A stretch of DNA of 64,000 bases from Cryptomeria japonica (lineage: Eukaryota > Streptophyta > Pinopsida > Cupressales > Cupressaceae). The translations under genes and the position numbers were made by a program. The stretch spans positions 602,537,644-602,601,643 of the forward strand of contig NC_081415.1 in the NCBI RefSeq assembly GCF_030272615.1, read 5' to 3'. Shown in pieces: positions 24,846 to 37,254 of this stretch (within the stretch, counting starts at the first letter, position 1; the number at the start of each line of letters is the position of its first letter). The notes beneath the pieces are model-generated. The model was not told where the DNA came from and made no database searches. It saw only the letters and a program-made list of their open reading frames with translations.

Positions 24846-25836
24846 TTTCTTACAAAGACTATGATCTCGATTTCAGAAACCATAGAACACGGAGGACAAT
24901 AAAGGAGAAATGAAAATGATTCTTTAGACAACTTATACCTCCTCAAATGACCACAACTATTAAATTATCTTTTGAAATATAATTTAAATATTTTAAATTT
25001 AATGTTCAAACTTAGGAAAAATGGCCATATCTTACAAATGGTAAGAAGTTAGGCTCTAGAATTTAAAAAAAAAATTAAAACACACATTGATGGTAGGGAA
25101 AAGAGCCAACATCATCATTTATTCCAAATGAAAATACCTACGATGAGAGATTTTAATCATTTTTGGGCGAGGGACATCAAAATTTGAAAGTTTAAAATAT
25201 GATAAACTATGAATTGGGTTCAAGCAAAAATTGGCCACATGATACAAAATGATGCTTAGGACGTATCTATCAAATGATTTCTCTAAATTCTTGGTAATTT
25301 CCTAAAATCGTCCATTTTTCATATTTTGACCGACAACGACTTTGGATCAAATGTTGACTGCTTACGCATAAACACCTATTGGATATTCATTCGACATTGA
25401 GATTGATTTGAAGTTTAAATTTTAGGTATGCCAAATATGAGGCTAACAAATGGCTCTGACTGGGGACAAGGACTCCAAAGGATGCAGAATGAACCCAAAT
25501 TCTTTGGTTCGTAGGCTAGTGCATTATCCATTAGGCAACATAGTCAAAGAGGAAACAACATAGGGAATAGCTGGAGAAACCAAACACAAACTAGGAATAG
25601 GATGAACACAACAAAAATTATAACTAAATTATGTACATGGTAGGCAAAGTCCACCTCAAACTTCTCCAGGATTGTCATACAAAACCATTCACAGGCTGAG
25701 AGAAATAGTAACCTTTGTGGAAAAGTGGCATGCATCCATGTCATACCTGTAATCTCAGCAAGTTGGAAAGATCAACATGTATAAGATGAGAAATATCTTT
25801 GAGCAATGAACCAAACAACCATCTCTCATCATAAAT

Positions 25837-27804
25837 CTATAGGCTCCCTTGAAATATTTGGGTACCACTTTGAACATTATTGGCAATTTGTGGAATATTC
25901 TCAAGTATACCTATATCCTCTTTATGGAGATCACTCTGATAGTCTGGTTTGCAATAAATTAATCCATGAATTGGAAAACCTTCATATAATCTGTAATGTG
26001 AAGAAACTTGAGTTGACACATCCATCGAATCCTATTCTTGAATATCAGCTTGAAAATCACTTGTAGAAATACACTCATCTGAAAACAAAGGATTGAGGTA
26101 CACAGTTTCACAATAGAAGAAGTCATCATTTGAAGCCTTCAAACAACAATCTAAAATAAAAACATAATGAGAATTAACTTCATTGCTTTCCTTCATTATA
26201 TCATCCATTACCTCATTTATCTCTGCATTTTTGGTACAATTCCTAAATATATCCTCTTGAATAAGGATGTCTTCTTGATTCAAATATTCAAAAGGAGGAT
26301 TTCTTTGAACCTTGAATACTTCATGAGGCATATATTGTAACTCCATCAAGATAGGGACATTTGTTGACATACCTACATAGATTTCATTTTCAACCTGCTC
26401 ATAGACATCTATATTACTTTTTGTGTTCTCTTGTCCCATTGATTCCTCTTCACCACACTCTCCATGAAATTTGAAAACTTCATACTCAGGTGGTATGTAT
26501 GATAAAGAGTGGCTTCTTGATGGTTCATCTTATTTTGGTCGGGGTTGATCTAGAAATTCAGTGAAAGTCTCCATTTTTGAAGATAAAGGATATGTCTGCA
26601 AAATTTTACTTATGGTTGCTTCTACATTGGTCATATCTATACAAGGTTGTCCACTAGGTATCATACCTTTGATTTCCTTGAAAAAGTTTTTATCTTCAAC
26701 TATTAGTGATGGATGAATGAGAATATCTTCACCACATAGACAATCATCATCCAAAGAATTTAGACACCAAGTTGGAATGAAGACTATAGGGGATTCATCT
26801 TTATCCCTCTCCTATTCATCATTTTCTTGGAGCTCGGGCTACATGGAAGTCTTGAAATCATTTATTTCTCCTTCAAGCTCCTTGTTTTTAGGTTCACGAA
26901 AGACTTCTTCCTTGCTATGGTAATCTTCATAATACTCACGACATTTTTCAATGCAATCTTCCTTCTTCCTTCTCTATCTCACTCACTTTTAGATCTTTCT
27001 CTCGACATGTATCCTTACAAGTAGATGTCACTTCATCTTCTTCTACGTATGCACATTCTAATGAGATTCCTTCATTACTTTGCTCATGGGAATTTATATC
27101 AATGAGAAAAATATTCTCATTCTCATCTTTTTGTTCAATCTTTTGTAGCTTTTGAAGCAATGAAGGGCACACCTTTTCAGAATCAAGATGTCTATTTCCA
27201 TAGAAGTTTATAAAAAACTCGATCAGTTTTGAATCATTGAGAATCTGATTTTGTTGAGAAATAGGAGGAGGAGAATGAGCATTATTATCCATTGTTGATT
27301 CAACAATACAATCATGAGCAAAAAAATAGTTCTCTCTTCCATCTTTTTCCTCAATCTTTTGCAGAGTCTGGAGTAGAGAAGGATTAATTTTACGATGATA
27401 AAGTTTCTTTCCATTGTAGAAACTTTCCAAGAAGTTGACTTGTTTAGGGTTATCAATACTTTGATTCTTTTGAGAAACTCGTACTAGAGAAAGATCACTT
27501 TTGTCTTCATCTTTCTTGATTGTTGTTGATTTAAATGATCAGAAGCGAGAAAACAAATCTCTTTTCCATGCTTTTCTTCAATATCTTGCAATACTTGACA
27601 TAAGGAGGGATGAATCTTATTAGGAGAAAACTGCATGTCACCATAGAAGTTCTTCAAGAATTCATCTTGTAAGGGCTCATCAAAAACTTACTTCTTTTGA
27701 TATATATAGTCTTCGCTGTCACTTTCACTGTCACTTTCCAACTTTCCTTTGTACCAAACCATTGTTCTAAGTTCGATCTTTCGGACAGAGTCACCAACTT
27801 TCAT
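25837..27804 (-). pseudogene. Decayed repeat-containing ORF of unknown function
   Basis: It opens at an ATG at 27804-27802 (MKVGDSVRKIELRTMVWYKG), followed by an acidic SDSESDSED run and an in-frame stop. Three imperfect units spaced about 220 nt apart follow, each containing an FY(N)G...PSLLQxLQKIEEK core, at about 27645, 27415 and 27195. The middle part (27430-26948) is in a different frame from the start and from the later stretches (26754-26530, 26439-26032, 26025-25837), so at least two frameshifts and several stops break it. No zinc knuckle, protease or polymerase motif is visible. Its place just after the primer site is where Ogre/Tat elements carry ORF1/gag, but I cannot assign it. 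Confidence 0.55.
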
Positions 27805-27860
27805 TCTGAAGAATGTACCTTACAATTTTTGAGGAACAAAGAACACTAGTATTTTGATTA

Positions 27861-27875
27861 CCAGCAGAATCACCA
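27861..27875 (-). other. Primer-binding site, tRNA-Arg type
   Basis: The minus strand reads TGGTGATTCTGCTGG six bases after the CCAACA end of the LTR. This resembles the TGGCGACTC(C/T)(A/G)CTGG sites of Ogre/Tat-like gypsy elements, allowing for C-to-T changes. The tRNA assignment is from memory of those families. Confidence 0.55.
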
Positions 27876-27956
27876 AAAATTTGTTGGTAAATAGATTTGT
27901 CACTGCGGTCATTTATCTAAAACTGACCCTGTTTGTCTGATGAGCAGTGACAAACA

Positions 27957-29580
27957 TGTTAGTTCTTATACTTCATGTAAAGTATAGATCCCAATATCTA
28001 ATCAAGACGAGAGGGGGGGAGGGTGAATCATACAAACTTAAACTTCCATAAATCATAAGATTCAACCTCGGTAACTTATACTTCAGCAACTTAACCAAAA
28101 ATTGTTAAACATGTAAACTTATAAACGGATAACACAACAAAACATGAGACACCTGATTTAACATGGAAACCCAAATAGGGAAATATAAGTTATTGAGGTT
28201 GAATCTGTTGATTTATGGAAGTTTAAGTTTGTTTGATTCACCCCCCCCCCCCTCTCATCTTGAGTAGCTATTGGCATCTATACTTCAACAACTTAAGCAA
28301 AAACCATTAATGTGGAAACCCAAAGAGGGAAAAACCACTATGGGATTTTGGACCCACTAAGAAATATACTCTTCTAGAGAATGCTCGGTTAAAAGCAAAT
28401 CCTGTTAAAAGATTACAAACACATTGCTAGATGTGACCCGGTTAACGGATTTCCCTTAGATCTGATAGGATCTTCACCTTGTTAGAGGTTACCTTGTTAA
28501 AGAGTTTCAAACACTCAATCAGAATGTAACCTTGGTAGAGGATTTACAAATAAGACTATTAAGTCCACTCGGTTAAGAGATTTTCTGTCACTTACAAATA
28601 AACAACAGTAATGAGTATGTCTGCAACTTTGCATCTAAAATGCTAAAGAAAATTCTTATTTGCTCAATACAATCTAGTCATAGGACTTATCTTGTCCCTC
28701 TGCTGGGCTCCTCTACTTTGTTATTCAAACAGGTCTTCAAGCTTTTGTGCTCCGTAATCACTATGTAGCATCCCCGTGCTTACACTTGCTTGCATACATT
28801 GTTTATCAACAATTTCTTATTTATAAACAATTTGCTAACCGCTTAATCTTTTTGATCACATTTCCCATGATCAATCATAGCCATCAGATCTTCAATCTTG
28901 ACTAGGTTCAATGTATCCTTTCGATCTGAAAATGTTTTACCTTGCCTTGGAACTTGCATACATTTCTTGGAACTTGTGCAAGGGTATTGCAGTTCAATTT
29001 GAGCTGTAGATCTTTCTACTGATCTTTCGATGCCATAGATCCTTGACAAACTTCATACACGTTGCATTAATCATTTAATCATATCCAGCTCATCAGCTTC
29101 CATCATTAAATAATGCATGTATTCATCCAATGCATTTTGTTATTACTCAGTTGCAACTCGGTAAATACTAAACTTCAATTGGTAGACATTCTACCTTTAT
29201 TAACCAATAACAATAACCTTAGGGTTTACCGACTAGGTTCCTTGCTCGGTAACATAGTATAGTATTAAGCTTACAAACAATAGCATAAGTAGGATATCAA
29301 AACAATCTAAACATCATGATCTCATCATTGTCTAGCTCGATAATAGTTGCCCATTGAATAACTTATTCCTCCCCTTATTCATCACATTCTTTTTGTGTCT
29401 TTTACCAACATCTTAATTCTCTTCAAAACATACTTAAGATATGGCAACATCATACTAATTCAGAAAATCAATTTCTTGACATCAATGACAAAATAATATT
29501 GTTAAGATAGTAAACATCCTTAATCAGTTATATCCATAATCATCAACAACCTTCTCAATATCCTTATTGAAATGCCAACA
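27957..29580 (-). repeat. 3' LTR of the copia element, with an inverted duplication
   Basis: It runs TGTTAG...GCCAACA on the plus strand and is 148 bp longer than the matching part of its partner. The extra DNA is an inverted copy of the LTR edge: 28184-28285 is the reverse complement of 27980-28080. Confidence 0.9.
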
Positions 29581-29596
29581 ATCTCCCCCTTTGGCA
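29581..29596 (-). other. Polypurine tract of the copia element
   Basis: The minus strand reads TGCCAAAGGGGGAGAT directly before the TGTTGG start of the 3' LTR. This is the usual primer for plus-strand synthesis. Confidence 0.85.
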
Positions 29597-29933
29597 TTGA
29601 TGGCAAAACCAATTGATTTTACCTAAATGATTTGAATTTAGATTGTTGTGATGCTCTCCCCCTTTCATTAGTCTTCTCCCCCATACATTAGTCTTCTCCC
29701 CCTTTGACAACAATGCCAAAAGAAAACTAATACATATTTTCTTCCTATGTGAAGTAATTCCTTTGTTGTTCGGTATCAACTCAGTATCGGTTTGAGCATT
29801 TTGTCTTCAATTTCTGTTCCCTATTTTTGTTTCCTACACACCTTTAGTGAAACCTCCTAAAGTGTGTAAATCAGCATCAACTCCTAAAAGGTATTCTTTA
29901 GAGTCATCGAATTGATGCTTTCACCGAACTCGG

Positions 29934-32900
29934 TCAGTGAGTAGAAGATAGGGGTATGACCCCTAACTTGCTTCTGAGATACTCAAAAGTGTCCCTTGGC
30001 AGTGGCTTGGTGAAAATATCTGCTATTTGTTCCTTTGAGCTAACATATTCGAACGACACTTTCTTCTCTTGAACTTCTTCTCTAAGATAATGATATTTGA
30101 TAGAGATGTGCTTTGTCTTAGAGTGCATTACAGGATTCTATGAAATGTTAATGGCACTAGTATTATCACAGAATATAGTTACTAGCTCGGTAACTTTCTC
30201 ATTTATGCCTTCCAATAGCTATTTGATCCATTCTATATTGGTACAATTCAATGTTGCAGCAACATATTCAGCTTCTATTGTTGACTGTGAAATACATCCT
30301 TGTTTCTTGCTAAGCCAACTTACTAGTCTTTCTCCTAAAAAGAAAGCTCCACCACTTGTGCTTTTCTTGTCATCAATGTTGCCTGCCCGATCAGCATCAG
30401 TATAAACTTTTAAATCAAAGTCATTTTCTGTTTGATATACTAAGCCATAATCCTCAATGCCTTTCAAGTATCTAAAAATTCTCTTCATTGCTATCATATG
30501 AGTTTCCTTAGGATCTGCAAAGAATCTTGCTACAATACCTACTGCATGTGCTATATCTACCCTGCTATGAACAACATATTGTAACTTTGCAATCATAGAT
30601 CAGTAAAGTGTCTCATTAACAGATGCAGATTCATCATTCTTTGATAGTTTATAGTTGGTAGGCATAGGAGTACCTACTGGTTTTGAATCCTCCATTCCAA
30701 ATTTCTTCAAGATTTCCTTTATGTACTTGGATTGAGTAATGAAAATCTCATCTTTCATTTGCAGTATCTATAGACCTACAAAATACATTATTTCACCGAT
30801 TAATGACATCTCAAATTCTTTGCACATTTCATTTCCAAAGTTCTTGCATAAAGAGACATTTCCACAAAATATAATGTCATCAACAAATATGGCTGAAATC
30901 AATATTCCATTGTCCTCATCTCTCTTCATGTACATATTATTGTTTTCACTTGTCCTTATAAAACCAATCTTGATTAAATAAGAGTGCAATCTTTCATACC
31001 ATGCTCTAAGTGCTTGCTTCAGACCATATAAAGCTTTGTTCAATTTACATATCTGATCTTTACTCTTGTCTTCAACAAATCCTTCAGGTTGTTCAATGTA
31101 AACTTCTTCTTCTAGTATACCATTCAAAAATGCAGATTTGACATCCATTTGATATACCTTGAAATTTTTTAAAGCAACATATGCCAACAATGTTCTTACT
31201 CCTTCAAGTCTGGCCATAGGTGCAAAGGTTTCACCATAATCTATTCCTTCTTCTTGAGCATAACCTTTACAAACTAGTCTTGCTTTATTTCGAATGACCT
31301 CACCTTTTTCATTTAGCTTGTTTCTGAAAATCCGCTTAGTAGCAATCACATTTTTGTCCTTTGGTCTTGGGATTAGAGTCCATGTGTCATTCTTCTTTAT
31401 TTGATCAATCTCTTATGTCATAGCATTTACCCAATCTTCACTGTTAAATGCCTCTTTCACTATTCTTGGTTCAAATTCATATACTAGACATGTGTTCTAT
31501 CTCAGTTTGTTCCTTGTCATCACTGCATCATCCTTATTTCCTATAATCTGACTTGATGCATGATGTCTTCTGACATATTTGGCTAATATAGGCCTGGTAG
31601 GTTTTGTATGATCTTCTTCATCACTCGGTAATAGGATATTCTCTTCATTTCCTTCAGCAGTTTTCTTGGTAGGACTTCTTGGTTGAACATATACAAATTC
31701 TTCATAATCTTCTAGTTCTTTGGAGTTTCCTTCGTCATTTCTTTTTGCAAATTCATCAATTTTCACATTTGCACTTTCTACTATTTTGTTAGATGATTTG
31801 ATCAGACATTTAAATGCTTTGCTTCTAGAAGAATAACCAAGAAATGTTTCTTCTTCACTTTTCTGATCAAACTTACCATTTCTGTCATCTTTGTGAACAT
31901 AGCATCTACTTCCAAAGATTTTAAAGTAACTTACATTAGGTTTCTTGTCATACCAGATCTCATATGGTGTCTTCATAATTCCTTTCTTCAGTTGAACTTG
32001 GTTCAAGGTGTAAACAACATTGCTTATTGCTTCTCTCCAAAATTTTTGTGGTACTTTCTTTTCTATCATCAAGGTTCTTGCACAATCCATAATTGATATG
32101 TTTCTTCTCTCGGTTATCCCATTTTGCTGGGGTGTTCTTGGTGCAAATACTTGCCTCTTTATACCATGATCATTGCAATATAAGTTAAATTCATCAGAAG
32201 TGAATTCTCCTCCTCTATCAGATCTAAGACATTTCAGTAGTCTTTCTATTTCATTTTCAACTCTTGCCTTGTACCATTTAAACATTTGAAAAGCTTCTGA
32301 TTTTTCTTTTAAAAACATTACTGACATCATCCTTGAGTAATCATCCACAAATAATATGAAATATTTATCACCATAATAACTTTGAACGTTCATAGGACCA
32401 CAAAGATCAGTATGCACTAGATCTAAAATTCCTTTAGAAGTGTAGGACTTACTTGTAAAGCTTGATCTTGTCCTCTTACCCATCTGGCATCCTCGACACA
32501 TAGCATTCTCAAGTTTTTCAAGACTCAGTAGACCTCTTACTCGGTGCTTCTTTCTTATTTTGATTGGATTATCAAAATTTACATGACAAAACCTTTTATG
32601 CCATAGCCATGTATCATCTATCTTTGCATATAAACACTTATTCCAAGTTGAGTCAAGGTGAAATGTGTTACCTTTTGTTTGTGTCCCGGTAGCTGCTAAC
32701 TTTCCATGCTTGTCATGAACTTTGAAAATTCCTTTCTGAAACTCTATTCGGTATCTTGTATTGTTTAGCTGTGCCACACTCAACAAATTGTATTTCAAAC
32801 CTTCAACCCAATAAACATCATCACATTTAGCATTGTCAAGAAGTGTTATAGATCCTTTACCTTTCACTGGACATGGTGCATCATTACCAAATCTTACATA

Positions 32901-33389
32901 ACCTCCATCATAATCTTCTAATATAACAAACTTGTGTTTATCACCTAACATGTGATGTGAGCATCCACTATCTATGATCCAAGAATCATTAGTATTTATG
33001 TGAGATATTAAAAAAATTTCTTCATACCTTTCTTCATCTGATCCATCTTTGATAGCCACATAAACAACTTCCTCTGTATCAGTTTCATCTGATTTATCAT
33101 CATTAGATTCCTCATCAGCTATTAGATGTGTCTTTTTATCTCTTCTTCTGAAGTCTCGGTGTTCTCTGTAATGATTATCTTTCTGTCTATCATCTCAGTA
33201 ATCTCTCTTTTCACTGGATTCTTTGTTAGGACAATTAGAAGCCATATGTCCTATTCTATCACAGTTAAAACATTTCAAAGGCAACTTTCCTTTGTACTTC
33301 CGTTTTCCTCTCGGTAGCCTTTTGGCTAATAGTGCTTCAAACTCTTCTTGCTTTCTAATTTCTTCATTAAGTTTGTGTACCTCCTCCAT
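29934..33389 (-). pseudogene. Copia Pol remnant (zinc knuckle, protease, integrase, RT, RNase H)
   Basis: Five stretches in one minus frame (33389-33195, 33059-31497, 31349-30768, 30596-30219, 30128-29934) are separated by stops only. In order they give a CCHC knuckle (CFNCDRIGHMASNC), protease (SWIIDSGCSHHM, Asp near 32970), integrase with its DDE core at roughly 32430-31950 and the GITERRN segment, reverse transcriptase ([17 protein letters not shown] at about 30876-30887) and RNase H, ending near the ADIFTKPLP motif. Several breaks (near 31497, 31420, 30768, 30600, 30219) fall at codons that are Gln or Arg in relatives, as expected from C-to-T change. In a live element this polyprotein makes and integrates the cDNA; here it is dead. 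Confidence 0.88.
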
Positions 33390-33546
33390 GTTTTTGTGAA
33401 ATCTTTCATTTGCTCCACTATGATTCCCTTCAGAATACTTATACTTTCTGTATGCGGGAAAAGTGGGCTGATAAAACTTAATATGTGAAAATATTATTAT
33501 ATACTAGTCCACACACACACACATGACTTCTTCACTTTCTATCATT

Positions 33547-34100
33547 TTAATCATCAGATTCATCAAGATGAAAAGAACTAAATGCAGACTCAACTTTATT
33601 TATTGAAGACCCACTGTTATCAAAGTTACTTAACTCAAATGCATGTAGCTTACAAATAGTAGCATCCAAAGAAACTGGCATATTGGGTACAAACCTCAAT
33701 TCATTGATTGCAGAGACTTGGATTGCATAAGAAGATAGAAGGGTTCTTAATAACTTACTTGTGACATCCTTCTCTTCAATGGTTCCTCCTACTCCTTTGA
33801 TTTGATTGACAATCTCCTTTAACCTTGTATTGTACTGGGTTATGTTCTCACCTTCATTCATTCTCATAGATTCAAGTTGTCCTCTTAGACTATCCACTTT
33901 TTCTCTTTGAACATGTTCATCACCACCATACACAAATATGAGCTTGTCCCACATTGCCTTGGCATCATTGTAGCCTTCTAGATCATTAAACTTGGAGTCG
34001 GTCAATGCAGACGCTATTTCAATCATTGCTTGAATATGTTCTTACTTTGCCTTTATCTCTTCCATTGTCAATGGATAGGTGCTAGGTGTAATGAAATCAT
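33547..34100 (-). pseudogene. Copia Gag remnant
   Basis: The main open stretch (34026-33547, 159 residues) is a UBN2-type Gag with the AKAMWDKLIFVYGG and YNTRLKEIV segments. Upstream, in the same frame, coding continues after a TAA near 34050. It is in a different frame from Pol, so a net frameshift lies between 33547 and 33389, where there is also a short CA run (about 33510-33524). Gag would build the particle that packages element RNA. Confidence 0.82.
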
Positions 34101-34262
34101 TCTCCAGATAATATACAACATATTCTCCAATTCCTCATAGGTGCAGCTTCATCCTTTCCTGTCATGTAGAGAAACTTGACTTGTTCAGCTTCGGTGCATC
34201 CCTCTTATACATCTTTGAATCTTTTCCTCAAGTACCTTTAAACTTTTCTTCCAGAGTCCAAT

Positions 34263-34274
34263 GCTTTGATACCC
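34263..34274 (-). other. Primer-binding site, decayed tRNA-iMet type
   Basis: The minus strand reads GGGTATCAAAGC, two changes from the standard TGGTATCAGAGC, two bases after the LTR end. Confidence 0.8.
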
Positions 34275-34276
34275 TT

Positions 34277-35781
34277 TGTTAGTTTTGATACTTGATGTAA
34301 AGTATAAATGCCAATAGCTAATCAAGATGAGAGGGGGGGGGGTGAATCATACAAACTTAAACTTCCATAAATCAACAGATTCAACCTCGGTAACTTATTT
34401 TTCAGCAACATAACCAAAAACTGTTAAACATGCAAACTTATAAACAGATAACACCACAAAACATATAACACTAGATTTAACATGGAAACCCAAATAGGGA
34501 AAAACCACTGTGGGATTTTGGACCCACTAAGAAATATACTCTTCTAGAGTATGCTCGGTTAAAAGCAAATCTTGTTAAAGATTACAAACACATTGCTAGA
34601 TGTGACCCGATTAAGGGATTTCCCTCAGATCTATTAAGATCTTCACCTTGTTAGAGGTGACCTTGTTAAAGGGTTTCAAACACTCAATCAGAATGTCACC
34701 TTGCTAGAGGATTTACAAATAAGACTGTTAAGTCCACTTGGTTAAGAGATTTTCTGTCACTTGCAAATAAACAATAGTAATGAGTATGTCTGCAACTTTG
34801 CATCTAAAATGCTAAAGCAGATTCTTATTTGCTCAATACAATCTAGTCATAGGACTTATCTTGTCCCTCTGCTGGGCTCCTCTACTCTGTTATTCAAACA
34901 GGTCTTCAAGCTTCTGTGCTCTGTAATCACTATGTAGCATCCCTATTCTTACACTTGCCTGCATACATTGTTTATCAATAGTTCCTTATTTATAAACAAT
35001 TTGCTAACCGCTTAATCTTTTTTATCACATTTCCCATGATCAATCATAGCCATCAGATCTTCAATCTTGACTAGGTTTAATGTATCATTTTGATCTAAAA
35101 ATGTTTTACCTCACCTTGGAACTTGCATACATTTCTTGGAACTTGTGCTAGGGTATTGCGGTTCAATCTGAGCTGTAGATCTTTCTGCCAATCTTTCAAT
35201 GCCATAGATCTTTAACAAACTTCATACACATTGTATCAGTCATTTAATCATATCCAGTTCATCAACTTCCATCATTAAATAACACATGTATTCATCCAAT
35301 GCATTATGTTATTACTCGGTTGCAACTCAGTAAATACTAAACTTCACTCGGTAGACATTCTGCCTTCATTAACTGATAGCAATAACCTTAGGGTTTACCG
35401 ACTAGGTTCCTTGCTCGGTAACATAGTATAGTATTAACCTTACAAACAATAGCATAAGTAGGATATCAAAACAATCTAAACATCATAATCTCATCATTGT
35501 CTAACTTGGTAATAGTTTCCCATTGAATAACTTATTCCTCCCCTTATTCATCACATTCTTTCTGTGTCTTTTACCGACATCTTAATTCTCTTCAAAACAT
35601 ACTTCTTAAGATATGGCAACATCATACTAAATCAGAAAATCAATTTCTTGACATCAATGACAAAATAATATTGTTAAGATAGTAAACATCCTTAATCAGT
35701 TATATCCATAATCATCAACAACCTTCTCAATATCCTTATTGAAATGCCAACAATCTCTTCTTGTCTATTATAATGCCAACA
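34277..35781 (-). repeat. 5' LTR of the copia element, with a 29-bp outer extension
   Basis: Positions 34277-35752 match the 3' LTR, ending in ATGCCAACA. A further 29 bp ends again in ATGCCAACA at 35781, and only this second end is followed by the AAACA target duplication. The integrated end was therefore the extended one. Confidence 0.8.
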
Positions 35782-36515
35782 AAACATTCCAACATTTGGA
35801 GAGATTGAAGTGAAACCATTATCTTCCTTTGCGCTTGAGAGGGGCAACTCCCTCGTATGATAGGGGTATTTAGGATTTTTGTGTACTTTTAACCTGAAAG
35901 TACATAAAGGAGAAAACATAAAAATAAAAATAAATAAATATAGAAGCCCCAATAATAGACATACAAACATCGACTAAGATTTCTCAACATTTGCAACAAA
36001 TTACATAGGGGAGTTTATATCATAATATGCTTAGCCATAAGGTGACGGTAAAGAAAAATGACAAATATCAACATACGCAAAGATAAGATACTTCAACAAA
36101 TTCAAACTAAGATACCAAAGGTTGCTTGTGTATCATCACATCAATTGTACAAATCACATAAGCATAAAAAGACTTCCAATTTGACATACAAGAAATCAAC
36201 AATGATAACACATGAATAAATTTAAAACATACAAAATAAGATTTATTCTTCATTATCCTTTTGGAGTTACAAAAGTCCAAAATCCTTTCTATACATAGTG
36301 CAAATCAAAATGTCATTACAAGTTCTCCTAGAATTTTAGTAGAGTTTCCCCTCTATAATTTTTTTTTCTTACATTACAAATAGACTTGTATTTATAGGCT
36401 TTCCCTTGATAACTAACTAGTAACCCGATAACTACCTAGAGATAACTACCTTTTCAAATTTGAGAAAATAAAAATAAGCTTCATTACTTTGAATTTTCTC
36501 AATTTTTACACAAAT

Positions 36516-36893
36516 TGTTAGAGTATTCAGGTATTTACTTGATTAATTAAACAATATTTGTTTAATTATTTAAGTTCCATTTATCTCTTTTACACTTAAG
36601 CTAACTTTAGGTGCATAATAATTAATTCTTTTATTAATTATTATGTGCAAACCTAGGTTTTCCCTTTTAGGGTTTCTTGACCTATTAAAGGTTGAGTTCA
36701 TTGTTTCCTTTGTAAGAAGGATTATTATTGACAATACATTTTTGGAGATTATTGAGCTTTCATCTTTCGGAGCATATTTTTCCTATGTTTTTGTTCCTTC
36801 TATGATTTGTTTCCTTGCTTCTCCTGGTAACAGGTTTTTCAGCTTGCAAAGATCATTTGGGCTCCTGTGGTGTTGTATTTCTCAACTTAAACA
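36516..36893 (+). repeat. 5' LTR of the short non-coding element
   Basis: 378 bp, same length as its partner at 39046-39423, with about two dozen differences by eye. The right end (AAACA) directly touches the primer site. Confidence 0.93.
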
Positions 36894-36905
36894 TGGTATC
36901 AGAGC
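36894..36905 (+). other. Primer-binding site (tRNA-iMet type)
   Basis: A perfect TGGTATCAGAGC with no spacer after the LTR. Confidence 0.92.
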
Positions 36906-37254
36906 TTTAGATCTGCAGCTACCTGTTCTTGTTTTGAGAATTTTTGCATTGGAAGCAGATCTGGGGTTTCAAAAAGTTTTTTTTATGCACCTAGGTATAG
37001 GTTTTTTTCTTTGAGCACTTTGGGAATAAAATAGACCTCACCATCGTGCTCAGAAGGCCCGAAAACCCCTATGGTCATATAAAATTTGACCTATTTTTGT
37101 TCCTGAGCCTTTGGGAGTATTTTTTCTCAGATCCAGGCTGTATGGCCCTGACATGCAAATCGAGAAAAAAATTCAAAAAAAAAACATTTTCCTTTTTATG
37201 ACATGCAGGCCGAAATTTGATTTTTTTGTAAAAAGAAGTTCAAATTTTTTTTTT

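Larger units (their letters stand above)
21378..24854 (-). repeat. 3' LTR of the CDKE-carrying element
   Basis: A 3,477-bp LTR colinear with 27882-55448 minus its insertions. The terminal T is changed to C (CGTTGG), a likely C/T transition. Relative to its partner it lacks about 100 bp after position 21431 and shorter pieces near 22.3 kb. A tandem pair of 24-bp units lies at about 23.66-23.71 kb. Confidence 0.75.
24855..27881 (-). other. Internal domain of the CDKE-carrying element
   Basis: About 3 kb between the LTRs. The part nearest the 5' LTR holds a decayed reading frame (25837-27804). The rest (24855-25836) shows nothing recognisable and no pol motif. Confidence 0.6.
27957..35781 (-). 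mobile_element. Ty1-copia retrotransposon, decayed but full length
   Basis: A 7.8-kb minus-strand element with the target duplication AAACA at 27952-27956 and 35782-35786. LTRs lie at 27957-29580 (3') and 34277-35781 (5'). Pol order is protease, integrase, reverse transcriptase, RNase H, which is the copia arrangement. It is inserted in the 5' LTR of the CDKE-carrying element and is therefore younger than it. Confidence 0.9.

Noticed and set aside
25430-25540. Another tRNA-like antisense stretch (GAACCCAAATTC...)
   Set aside because: No full cloverleaf and no acceptor stem pairing; probably chance similarity within the retroelement interior.
27957-35752. Copia element ending at 35752 with no target duplication
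   Set aside because: Extending to the second CCAACA at 35781 gives a perfect AAACA duplication, so that end was preferred.
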